Translations under genes and position numbers: made by a program
Part shown: positions 9,212-20,900 of the stretch, piece by piece
Numbering within the stretch: position 1 is the first letter of the stretch
How the letters are laid out: each line of letters opens with the position of its first letter
DNA from: G965230615 sp965230615
Lineage (GTDB): Bacteria > Pseudomonadota > Gammaproteobacteria > HTCC5015
DNA: 64,000 bases
Reading direction: 5' to 3'
Assembly: GCA_965230615.1 (NCBI GenBank)
Contig: OZ246012.1
Span: 248,001-312,000, forward strand
Notes under the pieces: model-generated
What the model was told of the DNA's origin: nothing
Database searches by the model: none
What the model saw: only the letters and a program-made list of their open reading frames with translations

Positions 9212-10633
9212 TTAAAATCGAAACCCACTACACATGCCCTGGACAGTATTGCCATCACTATCACGCACTTCCAAAATAGCCATTGCATTACTGCTGGCGC
9301 CATAATTAATACTGTGCGGCCCCCTCCCGGTTCCTGTTGCCGGCGAACCATTAATGAAAGTCCAGTTCCAGCTAACAATCGGAAAAGAACCCGGTGTCGA
9401 AGTATCTGTAAACATAAACCAGCCATTTGCCCCCGGCGCTACAGAGCATCTTGCAACAGGCGGAGCGGGTCTATACACCACAATTTCATTAATACGCCCA
9501 TGAATTGTTTGGTGGCTGGGGCCGCTTAACACAACAATACGCATTCTTCGTGTCGATATTTCTGAGAAAGTATGCACTCGGCGTAAAACAGTGTTATTAC
9601 GCTGATGTACTAATGTTCGCCACTGACTGCCATTGTGATACTGTAATTGATATTCCCTGATCGGATAACCCTGGCTGGTATAAATTTCGACCTTATTGGT
9701 TTGAATGTCGCTGTTCCAATCCAATCTTACCCATTTACTACCTGACTGAGGATGCCTGTTCGCCCAGCTATAATACCCGCCCAGTGCAGTATTGATATTG
9801 CCATCATTGACACGATTAACATGATAGCAGTTATTGCCACTACCGCTGCAATGTGTTGACGAGGCCGATGCTGTTGCAGATAAGGCAAGATTATTCGGCG
9901 CATCGATATTGCCCACTTTTGTAGATCTATGACTGGCAAAAGTGTTTTTCAGATTATTAATCGCCCGAACCGCATGCGCTTCATTAGCTTGACCAATAGG
10001 CACGCCGCAACGCAAGCCGCGGCAATTGAAACGGTTGCCATTAGAAAACTGGCCAATCCGCGAGGTATTAAAGGCACTGGGGTACGCCATAATAGTTGCA
10101 AACTGGTTTTGTACGCCATAACCCAGACCATAGCGATATTTCACACCTGTAGTGTCACCTTGTGTACGCGAATGACTCAACCCCATAGTGTGACCTAATT
10201 CGTGTGCTGCAGTCATAGGACCGCAACGCGGATCAACAATACTATAAGCTAAGCTTGCTTTGATGGTCAGCCATGCTCTTCCACAAACAGTATACCCGGT
10301 ATCATGCAGTGCGATCACAAAATCTGCACCTAACTCATTTCGCCAGTTTTTTACTTTATTATCATCTGTTAACCTATTTAATACCTCGCTACTATCAGTC
10401 GTTGACCATTGACGATGTCTGATACCGACAATGCGCATTTGAATATCAATATTACTGCTGCTATAAAACGTATTGATCTGCTCTTCCCAGCTGATTAACA
10501 GTGTTTGTACATCCTGACTAAAACGATTAAACGCGAATGTATCATATACCACCAGCACATCAATTCGTTTGGCATTCACACTAGTGGAAAACACTGTAAC
10601 CACCAGTAATAATAGTACTTTCAACCTGCTCAT
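9212..10633 (-). CDS. Secreted reprolysin-like zinc metalloprotease with F5/8-type and PKD-like domains
   Basis: 473 residues with a signal peptide (MSRLKVLLLLVVTVFSTSVNA). The catalytic domain spans about 22-235 with the extended zinc motif HELGHTMGLSH (144-154) and a Met-turn at TIMAYPS (Met182), as in the metzincin M12 group. Residues ~245-390 resemble a discoidin/F5-8 type C carbohydrate- or surface-binding domain (VNDGNINTALGGYYSW...WVRLDWNSDIQTNKVEIYTS). The C-terminal ~75 residues resemble a PKD fold (FTDTSTPGSFPIVSWNWTFINGS). A purine-rich ribosome site (GGGAG/GAGAAG) precedes the ATG. No propeptide is present between signal and catalytic domain; the gene upstream on the same strand may provide it. 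Likely degrades extracellular protein. Confidence 0.85.
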   Translation of the reverse strand: MSRLKVLLLLVVTVFSTSVNAKRIDVLVVYDTFAFNRFSQDVQTLLISWEEQINTFYSSSNIDIQMRIVGIRHRQWSTTDSSEVLNRLTDDNKVKNWRNELGADFVIALHDTGYTVCGRAWLTIKASLAYSIVDPRCGPMTAAHELGHTMGLSHSRTQGDTTGVKYRYGLGYGVQNQFATIMAYPSAFNTSRIGQFSNGNRFNCRGLRCGVPIGQANEAHAVRAINNLKNTFASHRSTKVGNIDAPNNLALSATASASSTHCSGSGNNCYHVNRVNDGNINTALGGYYSWANRHPQSGSKWVRLDWNSDIQTNKVEIYTSQGYPIREYQLQYHNGSQWRTLVHQRNNTVLRRVHTFSEISTRRMRIVVLSGPSHQTIHGRINEIVVYRPAPPVARCSVAPGANGWFMFTDTSTPGSFPIVSWNWTFINGSPATGTGRGPHSINYGASSNAMAILEVRDSDGNTVQGMCSGFRF

Positions 10634-10699
10634 TCTTCTCTCGCTCCCTTAAAAATAAAATAATGCTGTTAAGGCTTAATATCTGCTAATAAACAGCTA

Positions 10700-11497
10700 T
10701 TAATGGGCATGCCCTTCACCAGGCGGCACTAATGGTTCTGATTCATGCTTGAAGAGCTTTCCACTCTCTTCAATCCACCCAACGTTACCGTACACCTCAA
10801 AGGAATAATGGGTATATGGTGTTTCAATTCCACCAACAATTAATGACGGGCCTTTGCTCATGGTAAAAAGACTGACCGTATCATCAATTTTAAGACTGCC
10901 ATTCCAGGTAACAGTATTACGCTTTTGTTTGACCTGCTCGACATGCAGCTCAAGCGTCTCATTGGTTTGTGGAATATATAAACTAAAAGTATCGCCGGGC
11001 ATTAGCGACTCAACCTTTAGAGGATTGACTTCTACAAACGGCCGACCATCATTCAATTCAGCTTCGGTTAATGGTGTGCCTGTTGGCGGCAATTTACGTT
11101 CCACCCACAAATCCGCCTGTTGAGTAACCTGTTGCACTGCTTCTGCATCAAAATCCACGCCCGCACGGCGGGAGGACATTTCATCCAGGCGTTGCTGCAG
11201 ACTTTCAAAATCAGGGTTGGGGTCGGGAATATTACGTGGATCAGAAATATACTGTTCACTGTTGGTCGCTACGGTATCTTGTACTTTTAGATCATCATCC
11301 TGTATCGCAGCAACGGCACTTTCTGTTTTTACTGAATCGGAAATAGTTGTTAACGATTGTGAGCCTTGCACATTGTCAGTGGCTGGCTTACTTTTAACCA
11401 AGTCATTATCAACAGCAGTATGTTGATATCCCCAAAACATATAAATCGCCAATGGCACCAATACAAGACTGCTTCCTAATAGTATTTTCTTCAACAT
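10700..11497 (-). CDS. Membrane-anchored protein resembling a metalloprotease propeptide
   Basis: 265 residues with an N-terminal membrane anchor (about 1-24), a low-complexity Asp/Ser/Gln-rich linker, and a C-terminal beta-rich domain (about 155-265: GDTFSLYIP, VTWNGSLKIDDTVSLF, GPSLIVGGIETPYTHYSFEVY, GNVGWIEESG) ending in GEGHAH. The W-x-G...G-x-I...Y pattern resembles the inhibitory/chaperone propeptides that precede catalytic domains in secreted bacterial metallopeptidases. It lies 66 bp upstream of the protease gene on the same strand, and that protease lacks its own propeptide. I infer a trans-acting propeptide or inhibitor; no family is certain. Confidence 0.5.
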   Translation of the reverse strand: MLKKILLGSSLVLVPLAIYMFWGYQHTAVDNDLVKSKPATDNVQGSQSLTTISDSVKTESAVAAIQDDDLKVQDTVATNSEQYISDPRNIPDPNPDFESLQQRLDEMSSRRAGVDFDAEAVQQVTQQADLWVERKLPPTGTPLTEAELNDGRPFVEVNPLKVESLMPGDTFSLYIPQTNETLELHVEQVKQKRNTVTWNGSLKIDDTVSLFTMSKGPSLIVGGIETPYTHYSFEVYGNVGWIEESGKLFKHESEPLVPPGEGHAH

Positions 11498-12149
11498 CCC
11501 TTAGTCATTCCTTAGATTTATCGATTGCCTATACAAAAAGCGGACAAATTATAATCAACCTAAAACAGCGCTGCCATACTAAGAAATGGGGATATTAGAG
11601 GGTTGGAGAACGTTGGCTGTTAACTTTTCTGACACTTATCAGGAGTAGAGGAGCCACTATGACGATTGGTGTTGGGTGGGCAGGCTTCGATGAAAATCCT
11701 ATATGTGAATAGAGGGGGCAGCATTACTCCAGGCAATGCCTTTTTGTTTTCAACATTCATGCAGTGCTGATGGTACAAGTGTTGAAAATGCACGACTCCA
11801 AAGAAGCAGGTGGTGGGGTGAGTCAGGAAGCTAAAACTGAGGGGCGCTTTTCAACCAATATAGTCAGGCAAACAATGCTTTTGCATTTCTAATATCCCTG
11901 TCGATAGAACAAGCTTAAATAACGCAACGACTCGATGTGTTGGCCTGTAGCCTAGTGCAAGGTAAAGTGCGGTGCTGTATTACTTTGAAAACAGCTTGTT
12001 AATGACTCATGTTTTTTACATGAGTAAATAATTCTAATTTATAAAAAAGAATTACTAGATTTTAAAACATTAAATGTACAGTTATATTTGTATCTGCAAA
12101 GAAAACTCTCTTAGTTATTCATAAAAAACAATTAGGCATGGAGAAGAGC
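11498..12149. other. Intergenic region with divergent promoters
   Basis: Separates two divergently read protease units. No supportable coding region. A small dyad ACTCATGT-N5-ACATGAGT sits at 12005-12025, about 125 bp upstream of the next gene, in an AT-rich stretch that could hold its promoter. Nothing else is recognisable. Confidence 0.5.
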
Positions 12150-13250
12150 ATGAAAGTATTTCAAAGGGCACTCATCACACTGCTTGTTATCACAGCATTA
12201 CCTAATGTTGCACAGGCATATAGCACGTACAGCTGTGTATACAGACTTCCTTTTTATAACATTCCAATATTTACTCAAATAAAGTGGCCGAGTAATAATG
12301 TAACTATGCACCTTGATTCAACGTTTGAGGCTGGTGGTTCATTTACTCGTGGCGTAGAAACGTCTATCGCCAGGTGGAATAACAATCCGAGTAAGTTCAG
12401 GCTCAACCTTGCAATGGGCGCAACTAATGTCAGGCTAAGCAATAATAAAAATGAAATTTGGTTTACTGCTGATGACATTGGTGGCCCAGCAGCAGAATAT
12501 CGCAGAGTAGACCCTTTGTGTAGAAAAATAGAAAGTGATATTATTTTTAATAATGCGACTAACTGGACGCCATCATTAAATAAGTCAGATATTTTTGTTT
12601 ATGGCCCAGGTAATGGTCGCTCGTTCCAGGCAACCATGTTACATGAAATGGGGCATACTGTTTCACTGGGCCATACTGCCAATCTATACAGTATTATGGG
12701 GGCGGATTTTAATTTCTTTACGGTTAATGGCTCGACTTTACGCCCTTATATTGGTGAAGATGCTGCCGATGGTGCGGTCGCTTTATATGGCCGTAGTTCA
12801 GATGTGATTGAAGATATATCCGTGACCCATTGGCGTCGTATTGGTGATGATGGTGAGTATAGTACACATGGTAGAACGCGTTTGCTGACAACAGCTAATG
12901 TAGAGCTGCCTAAAGCGGGGGGCGCTGACCCGGTTTATCAAGTTAATAATGGCCAGACATTAAAAGCAGAGTTTACTTTTGAAAACAGTGGTGAAACAAC
13001 GCAAAGCTTTAAGTTAGACTTTAGAGTGTCGACGAATAATTATATTTCTGTTGCTGATACACTGATTGAAACACGTACATGGAGTTTAACCCGAGATACG
13101 CCAAGCACTGTTGCTACAACAGTCACCTTGCCGAATAACCTCGAATCTGGCAGAACTTACTGGTTGGGTGTGAGGCTCGATACTGACAATGAAATCAATG
13201 AGGTTGATGAGTTAAATAACCGTTCCTGGATTGCATTTAGCGTAAACTAG
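12150..13250 (+). CDS. Secreted matrixin-like metalloprotease with CARDB domain
   Basis: 366 residues from the ATG at 12150. I prefer this start to the ATG at 12138 because a GGAGAAG ribosome site lies just upstream of it and MKVFQRALITLLVITALPNVAQA then forms a clean signal peptide. The catalytic domain carries HEMGHTVSLGH (165-175) and a later SIMGADF Met-turn, as in matrixin/astacin-type metzincins. The C-terminal ~110 residues (VNNGQTLKAEFTFENSGETTQSF...DTDNEINEVDELNN) match the CARDB adhesion-type beta-sandwich. Followed after 56 bp by a co-directional gene, separated by a hairpin. Confidence 0.83.
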   Translation: MKVFQRALITLLVITALPNVAQAYSTYSCVYRLPFYNIPIFTQIKWPSNNVTMHLDSTFEAGGSFTRGVETSIARWNNNPSKFRLNLAMGATNVRLSNNKNEIWFTADDIGGPAAEYRRVDPLCRKIESDIIFNNATNWTPSLNKSDIFVYGPGNGRSFQATMLHEMGHTVSLGHTANLYSIMGADFNFFTVNGSTLRPYIGEDAADGAVALYGRSSDVIEDISVTHWRRIGDDGEYSTHGRTRLLTTANVELPKAGGADPVYQVNNGQTLKAEFTFENSGETTQSFKLDFRVSTNNYISVADTLIETRTWSLTRDTPSTVATTVTLPNNLESGRTYWLGVRLDTDNEINEVDELNNRSWIAFSVN

Positions 13251-13257
13251 TCTGGTT

Positions 13258-13285
13258 GACCACAACATTTTTGGATGTTGTGGTC
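13258..13285 (+). terminator. Intercistronic hairpin
   Basis: Perfect 11-bp arms GACCACAACAT / ATGTTGTGGTC around a 6-nt loop, between the protease stop and the next start. The following ACTTTTGG is only a weak T-run, so this may attenuate rather than end transcription. Confidence 0.5.
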
Positions 13286-13306
13286 ACTTTTGGCAGAGGT
13301 TTTTTG

Positions 13307-14353
13307 ATGAAAAGTTTTAATATATATCTACTTATTTTTTGCACTCTGCTCAGTAATACGGTAATGGCAGATAGTGAATTCAATAATACGCTCAGAGAAG
13401 CGGATATTGTTTTTGAAGGTACCGTTGAGAGCGTTGAAAATAGAATAGCTGATATTGGTTCGACGCCAGGTGAGCTGGTATTACCCTATACTTTTGTAAC
13501 GTATAAAGTAGACCGGTTTTTAAAGGGGAATCTTTCATTGCCTAGAGTAACCTTGCGCTTTTTAGGGGGAGTAGATAGCGAGGGTGCTTTTATGTTTGAA
13601 GCGCATCAGCCCCTATTCGATACCGGTGATCATGATGTGTTACTGGTTCGCAATAATAATACGGCACCTTGCCCACTGGTCGGTTGCGCACGTGGACGAT
13701 ATCGGATGGTGGATGGCTTGCTGGTTAATGAATTAGGCCAGACCCTGGAGCTAGCCGATGACACTCTACATGCAGGGCAGGCGGTTGACTTGGAAGAGAT
13801 CAATACGCATAAAGTCAGTGATAGGCTGACAATACAGCGTGAGAGTGCCTCAGAACTTAATGGGCAGGATGTTGTTGATGCCGAATCACTGCCGCCACCT
13901 AAGCTTGGTATCAGGCCTGATCCTGCCGGCTTTGTATCATTTATGGAAAGAAAAATTCAAGAGTCTCATAGTTATATTGAGTTAGAGCAAGTCAGCAGTT
14001 TTGAAAATGCTGACCCAGATGAGAAAATAAATGATCCAATTATGCGTAGCGTATCAAGCACTTCAGTTGCACCACCGGTATCTGCACAGAGCCAGATTCC
14101 GGAGGATGTGCTGGAAGAAATGCGTTTAGAGCAAGAAATCCTCGCGCAAAGAGCAGCAGCGGCAAAAAGCCAAGGCCCATTGCTGGCGCAGCAGCAAGTT
14201 GTCTCTTTGCCGCCTAAGCCTTTGCAAGCGCAAATGGCGCCTTTGGCAAAAGACAGAGCAAACAACGGGCAGCTGATATGGCTGTTGCCTTTAGTCGCTA
14301 TGTTGTTGCTGATTGCATGGTTTTTTGCCCGAAGAACCAACACCTCAAACTGA
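13307..14353 (+). CDS. Exported membrane-anchored protein of unknown function
   Basis: 348 residues from the ATG at 13307, chosen over an in-frame start at 13256 because AGAGG precedes it and MKSFNIYLLIFCTLLSNTVMA is a signal peptide. The N-terminal ~150 residues (ADIVFEGTVESVENRIAD...YTFVTYKVDRFLKG...TLRFLGG...FDTGDHDVLLVRNNN) form a beta-rich domain seen in proteins of metalloprotease neighbourhoods. The middle is low-complexity and Gln/Ala/Glu-rich. A single membrane helix lies near the C-terminus (LIWLLPLVAMLLLIAWFFARR), followed by basic residues: a tail-anchor layout without a PEP or IPTL motif. Probably co-expressed with the upstream protease; its role is unknown. Confidence 0.7.
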   Translation: MKSFNIYLLIFCTLLSNTVMADSEFNNTLREADIVFEGTVESVENRIADIGSTPGELVLPYTFVTYKVDRFLKGNLSLPRVTLRFLGGVDSEGAFMFEAHQPLFDTGDHDVLLVRNNNTAPCPLVGCARGRYRMVDGLLVNELGQTLELADDTLHAGQAVDLEEINTHKVSDRLTIQRESASELNGQDVVDAESLPPPKLGIRPDPAGFVSFMERKIQESHSYIELEQVSSFENADPDEKINDPIMRSVSSTSVAPPVSAQSQIPEDVLEEMRLEQEILAQRAAAAKSQGPLLAQQQVVSLPPKPLQAQMAPLAKDRANNGQLIWLLPLVAMLLLIAWFFARRTNTSN

Positions 14354-14410
14354 TCGATCGATAAGTATTTTCCGAAGCGCATTGGAATTAGATGTAGTAA
14401 AAACTAAACT

Positions 14411-14460
14411 CCCTATCCACCCAAACCTTGATTTAAGGTAAAGGGTTTGGGTGAATAGGG
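14411..14460 (+). terminator. Long hairpin downstream of 13307-14353
   Basis: 17-nt arms at 14411-14427 and 14444-14460 (CCCTAT...AAACC with GGTTT...ATAGGG) pair with one mismatch. A T-run follows only about 20 bp later, so intrinsic termination is likely but not certain. Confidence 0.55.
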
Positions 14461-14915
14461 CGGTAAATAGGGAAATAAGTTTTTTATCTAAGTGATATTA
14501 ATAATCTTATATAGATTTTTGAAAAATATCTTGTTCTAATAAGCATATATGAAGCTCGGGCGTGGGAGTGCTCGGATATTATTAATGCTAAAGCGCCGAT
14601 GTGTTTAGGAGTTTTTTATATTGGTTGACTGTAATAATAATTTCAAAAAACAACATAAAACATCAAAAAATATAGATATAGCAACATTTTAGTGTTCTTT
14701 ATACAGTCACTAGTCTAAACCGCTGAAGAAAAATTGCCCTACTTTTATGTAAACTAGCCTGCTATAGGGGAGAGTTTGCTTTGCGCCTGTGCCTTTGTAC
14801 TTTTGCAGAGCTACCCATAGCGAGTGGCTGTGTGCCCATATCTTTTTAAAAACACTTACAAAATAGTAGACAATTAGTTTCAGCTTGTCGGTCGCAGGAT
14901 GTTTATAGCTACGGG
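14461..14915. other. AT-rich upstream region of the NRPS gene
   Basis: No gene is supportable. The stretch is strongly AT-rich from 14470 to 14720 and must contain the NRPS promoter. I could not assign -35/-10 boxes or an operator with confidence. Confidence 0.45.
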
Positions 14916-17900
14916 ATGTCTATTATGGATGAGCTGAGCCTTGAGGAGTTGCGGTCTGCATTAGCAGATAAGAAACGTAAATTATCTGTTGAAGAAAAAA
15001 AGGCTTTGATAAGCCGGATACTACAGCGGAAAAAACAAGAATCCTTAGTTTCTAAACAGCAACAGTCAATAGCATTATCATTTTCTCAGGAACGGCTATG
15101 GTTTTTAGAACAGTTAAGCCCTGAGAGTTATCATTACAATATCTCTATTGCTTTAAGACTGCAAGGTGATCTCAATACAGTTGCTTTGCAAGAGTCTTTT
15201 GCGGAGCTGGTATCACGTCATACTATTTTACGCAGTACTTACCACTACAATGAGCAATTAGATCAAGTTCAGCAAAAAGTAGAAGACGCAACTATCTTTG
15301 TGTTTGAGCAAGACGATATAAGCTCACTCAATACTAGTACTCAGTACGAGCAGTTAAATCAATTGATAATGGCAGAAACTCGTAAGTCTTTTGACTTATC
15401 ACATGATTGTATGCTGCGGGTACGGTTGCTGAAGTGTGCTACTGAGCAGCATGTTCTGTTAATAACCATGCATCACATTGCCAGTGATGGTTGGTCTATG
15501 GGGGTTGTTGTGCGTGAGCTTAATGCGCTCTACGTGGCTTTTAATCAACGACAAACAAGCCCATTGTCAAAGCTTTCGATTCAATATAGTGATTATGCAA
15601 GGTGGCAACGAGAAAATTTGCAAGGTGATTTGCTTGATCGGCAATTAAGTTACTGGCTGTCAGCTTTAAAAGGACTTCCACAAGTCCATAGTCTACCATT
15701 AGATAAACCACGGCCAGCTGTACAACGTTATGCAGGTGCTGTTTATCGGCAATCATTAGATAAAAATATTGCCAGTGGTGTTAATGCTTTAGCTTTAGCT
15801 GAAGGTGCTACAGTATTCATGGTGTTGCAGACGGCGTTTGCCATTTTATTAAACCGTTATAGCGGCGCAGAAGATATTGTTATGGGCAGTCCTATTGCTA
15901 ACCGAGAGCAAAAGGAAGTTGAATCGCTGATTGGGTTTTTTGTCAATAACTTAGTGTTGCGTAGTGACTTCAGTGAGGAGAAAAGTTTTGCAACACAGCT
16001 GCAGCAACATAAGTCAGAAATTATATCTGCTTATCAACATCAGCAAGTTCCTTTTGAACATATTGTTGAAAAAATGCAGCCAGAGCGGCATATGAGCTAT
16101 AGCCCATTATTTCAAATTATGTTTGTGGTGCACAATAACGCTACTGGCATGCTCAATTTTCCAGGATTGAGTGTTGAGGCGATTACGCATCAAGCAATGA
16201 TAGCGAAATATGACCTGACACTTAATGTTTTTGAAAAAGAAGCTGGTTTGGATCTGGTGTGGGAATATGCGACAGACTTGTTCCTGCCAGAGACGATCAA
16301 AGCCATGTCAGCAAGTTTTGAGGTGTTGCTTTCTGCAATTATAAAAAATGCTGATACTTTGGTGAGTCATTTACCATTAATGACAGCGGTGTTTCAGCAG
16401 CAATTGCTCTTAGATTCTACGCCTAAGGAGACAATACACCCCGTTGAAGACTCGCATAATATTCAGACCCTTTTTGAAAACCAAGTAATTTCACAAGGCG
16501 ATAGTATTGCGCTGGTTTATGAAGGGCAAACTTTAAGCTATTCCGAATTAAATCAAAAAAGCAACCAGCTAGCGGCTTACCTGCTTGCTCAAGGAGTACA
16601 ACCGGATGATTTGATCGGCTTATGTGTTGAGCGATCACTGGATTTGATTGTTGCTATTTTAAGCATATTGAAGTCCGGTGGTGCTTATGTACCGTTGGAT
16701 CCAGCTTATCCCAAGGAGCGTTTGCACTATATTATTAATGATGCGGATATTAATATCCTTATTACGCAATCTACTTTGCGTGAAAAAGTAGAGGCGTCAA
16801 TTAATCATATCTGTTGTTTGGATGATCGTGTATTTATCGAAAACCTCAATCAATATTCTGGCAATAATCTCGATAAAGGTATTAATGGCTTGCGTGAGGA
16901 TCATTTGGCCTATGTTATTTATACTTCGGGATCTACAGGTAAGCCTAAAGGTGTTTTGGTTGAGCATCGACAAGTATTGCGTTTGTTGCAGGCCACTGAG
17001 GCTGAGTTTTCCTTTGGCGATCAGGATGTATGGACATTGTTTCACTCATATGCTTTTGACTTTTCCGTATGGGAAATATGGGGTGCGCTTTGCTATGGTG
17101 GACGCCTGGTTATCGTGCCAAAACCGGTTGCTCAATCACCCGCTGATTTTTATCAATTATTGCAAGCAGAGCAAGTTACTATACTTAATCAAACGCCAGC
17201 AGCTTTTTATCAGTTGGCGGCTGTCGATCAACAATACCGGCAGCAGCGCCGAGAAGAACAGTCTGTACTGGATGCTGCTGCCAGTGAGCAAGCAACAAGT
17301 GAACTATCCACTTTGCGATGTGTGATTTTTGGTGGTGAAGCGCTAAACCTGAGTGCTCTAAAGCCTTGGGTAGCGCATTACGGTGACCAGCGCATCGTTT
17401 TAGTTAATATGTATGGCATTACAGAAACAACAGTGCATGTTACCTATCGCCGTTTATATACGGATGATATTAATCAGGCGGCTGAGCAGCAATATGCCAG
17501 TATTATTGGGTGGCCGCTTGAAGATCTACAGGTTTATTTGTTGGATCAGCACCTTGTTCCTGTACCACCAGGTGTTGTTGGTGAGATGTATATTGCAGGC
17601 GCAGGCCTAAGCCGCGGTTATTTAAACCGTGCAGAACTTACCGCAGAGCGTTTTATTGAAAACCCTTATAATGCCAAACAACGACTATATCGTAGTGGTG
17701 ATTTAGCACGGCGCTTAAAAAATGGCGAGTTAGAGTATTACGGGCGAGCCGATCAGCAGGTCAAAATACGTGGCTTTCGTATAGAGCTGGGCGAAATTGA
17801 AGCAGCGTTATTATCATTAGATAGTGTTGAATCTGTGGCTGTCGTCGATCAACTGTTAGTCGCTGAGAAGCAGCTTGTTGCCTATATTGTTCCAAGTAAA

Positions 17901-20900
17901 CAAGCAAAAAGCACGATAGAGGTTACAGATTGGCCTGATTATTGTCGTGAGCAATTAAGTCATTGTCTGCCGGCTTATATGATCCCTGCGGCATTTATGC
18001 TGTTGGAAGTATTGCCATTAACACACAATGGTAAACTAGATCGTAAGGCATTACCTGCGATCGACTATGAGCAATCAGCGCGTCTTTATATTGCCCCGGT
18101 AACAACAGTTGAAAAGGCACTTGCAGACTTGTGTGCGAATTTGCTCAATCAAAATAGAGTGAGTATTACGGCGAATTTTTTTCATATCGGCGGTCACTCA
18201 TTATTAGCGACAAGCCTGCTGGCTAAAATACGCAGACAATTTAATATTGATATTGAGCTACGGCTGGTATTTGAGGTCGATAGCCTGCGTACTTTAGCCA
18301 GGCATATTGAGCGTATTCAAAATGACACTGCAGGGCATATTGCTAATGCAATCGAGCCTGTTGATTTTAGTGGTGTTTTATCTTATGCCCAGGAGCGCTT
18401 ATGGTTTCTTGATCAATTACAACCCGGTGCTTATCACTACAATATACCAATGGTATTGCGCTTGCGCGGTGAGTTAAATGTGGCTGCATTGCAAGCCGCC
18501 TTTGTCGAGTTAGTTGATCGGCATAGTGTCTTGCGCAGTACTTACCAGCAAAGTATTCAAGAGCAACAATTAGCAGATAAGTCGATATTTAAGTTTGCAC
18601 AACACGATATTAGCGGGCAGTCACAGTCAGCGCAATATCTATTAATTGAGGAAATGGCAGATAAAGAAGCTCGTAAGCCATTCGATTTAAGTCATGATTG
18701 CATGTTACGGGTTGGCCTTGTGAAGTGTGCAAGTCAAGACCATATTGCATTAATTACTATACATCATATTGCCAGTGATGGCTGGTCTATGGGAGTGTTA
18801 ATAAAAGAAATCAGTGCTCTTTATAAGGCCTTTATACAGTTAGCACCTAGCCCATTAACACCGTTGCCTATTCAGTACAGTGATTATGCGAATTGGCAAC
18901 GTCAAGCCATGCAGCGTCAGCTGTTGGATAAGCAGTTATCTTACTGGGTATCAGCATTACAAGGAATACCTCAGTTGCATGGTTTGCCATTGGATAAGCC
19001 AAGGCCTGCTGTACAGCAATACAATGGTGCTATTTATGATCAGCTTGTGCCATTGTCTTTGGTAAATGCACTGCATGCTTTGGCTAACTCGCAAGATGCA
19101 ACCTTGTTTATGGTGTTGCAGACGGCTTTTGCTCTTTTGTTATATCGCTATAGTAATGAAGATGATGTGGTTATAGGTAGTCCGATTGCTAATCGTGAGC
19201 AAGAAGAGGTTGCCGATTTAATTGGTTTTTTTGTTAATACATTAGTATTGCGTAGCGATTTTAGTATTGAGCAAAGTTTCATCAAGCAATTGCAGCAACA
19301 TAAAACGATGATATTGTCAGCCTATCAGCATCAGCAAGTGCCCTTTGAGCATATCGTTAATCGTCTGCAACCAGACAGGAGCATGAGTTATAGCCCCTTG
19401 TTTCAGATAATGCTGGTATTGCAAAACAATAGGGTTGAGCCAGTCGAATTGCCTGGGCTTAGCTTGGAGCCCATTGCGAGGGAAAGCACTGTTGCTAAAT
19501 ACGACCTGACGTTAGATATTCGAGAAAATGCAGACGGCATGAACTTGAAGTGGGAATATTCAAGCGATTTGTTTTCTTCTGAGACCATTCAGAGAATGGC
19601 CGAGCAATTTGTAGTACTTTTACAAAATGTCATTGCCAACCCTGAGACGTCAGTTAGTTCCCTGGCGTTGTTAAGTCCACAAACAGAACAACACCTTTTG
19701 CAGCAATGGCAGCAGACTGCATTCCCGTTTGAGCAAAGTATTTGTATTCATACCTTATTTGAGCGTCAGGCTGCTTTGCAACCACAGGCTGCTGCGTTGA
19801 GATATGAAAATGAATGTTTAAGCTATCTAGAGCTCAATCAGCGTAGTCACTTAATTGCTCATTACTTAGTGTCTTTAGGTGTGTTGCCCGGAACGTTAGT
19901 AGCGATTTGTCTGCCGCGATCAATTGATCTTGTGGTTTGTATTCTGGCAATTTGGAAAGCAGGTGCTGCTTATCTGCCGCTAGATCCATCGCATCCGATA
20001 GAGCGTTTAAATTTTATGCTCGAAGATGCTAATGTGAATTTACTCATTTGTCATGATGCGCTTAATGTTCTCAATGAACTCAAACCGATAGAGCACCTTT
20101 GTCTAACAAAGCATCATGATACTGCTGCTATCGCAGCACGCTTATTGATGGAGAAACACCAGAGTGTTGATGATATTGAGCCTGTTTCACCATTTTTATC
20201 TTCAGAAAATTTAGCCTATGTGATCTATACCTCAGGCTCCACAGGAAAGCCTAAAGGCACTTTGTTAGAGCACAAAGGCTTATGTAATTTGGCCAATGCA
20301 CAAATCAAATCATTTAATGTCGAGTCGGATTCAACTGTATTACAATTTGCCTCTATTAGCTTTGATGCATCTGTCTCAGAAATTGTAATGAGTTTATGTG
20401 CTGGTGCTTGTTTGCAATTGGTTTCCGAAGAAAGCATAGCTGACCCTAAAGATTTAGATCACCTGGTTGAGGCTATGCATATTACTCATGCAACCTTGCC
20501 ACCGGCACTATTGCCTTATTTAGATAAAAACCGTTGGCAGTCGGTAAAGCACTTAGTTGTAGCAGGTGAAGCTTGTCCAGTTGATTTGGCAAATAGTTGG
20601 GCAGCTGATCGCCACTTTTATAATGCTTATGGCCCTACTGAGTCAACGGTGTGTGCCAGTATTGGTCAATACCACATTGGCCAGCCCCATCTACATATAG
20701 GTCGGGCAATTGATAATATTGCGCTCTATGTCCTAAATGACCAACGGCAAGTATGTCCAGTGGGTGTGCCTGGTGAGTTATATATTAGTGGTGTAGGTTT
20801 GGCGCGTGGTTATCTAAATCAACCTGAGCTAACGGCGGAGCGCTTTATAGAGCATGCGTTTTCGTCGACAGATAAGGTCCGATTGTATAAAACCGGTGAT

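Noticed and set aside
14461..14915. Specific promoter boxes for the NRPS gene
   Set aside because: Several AT-rich hexamers partly match -35 and -10 consensus, but none with correct spacing is convincing in such AT-rich DNA.
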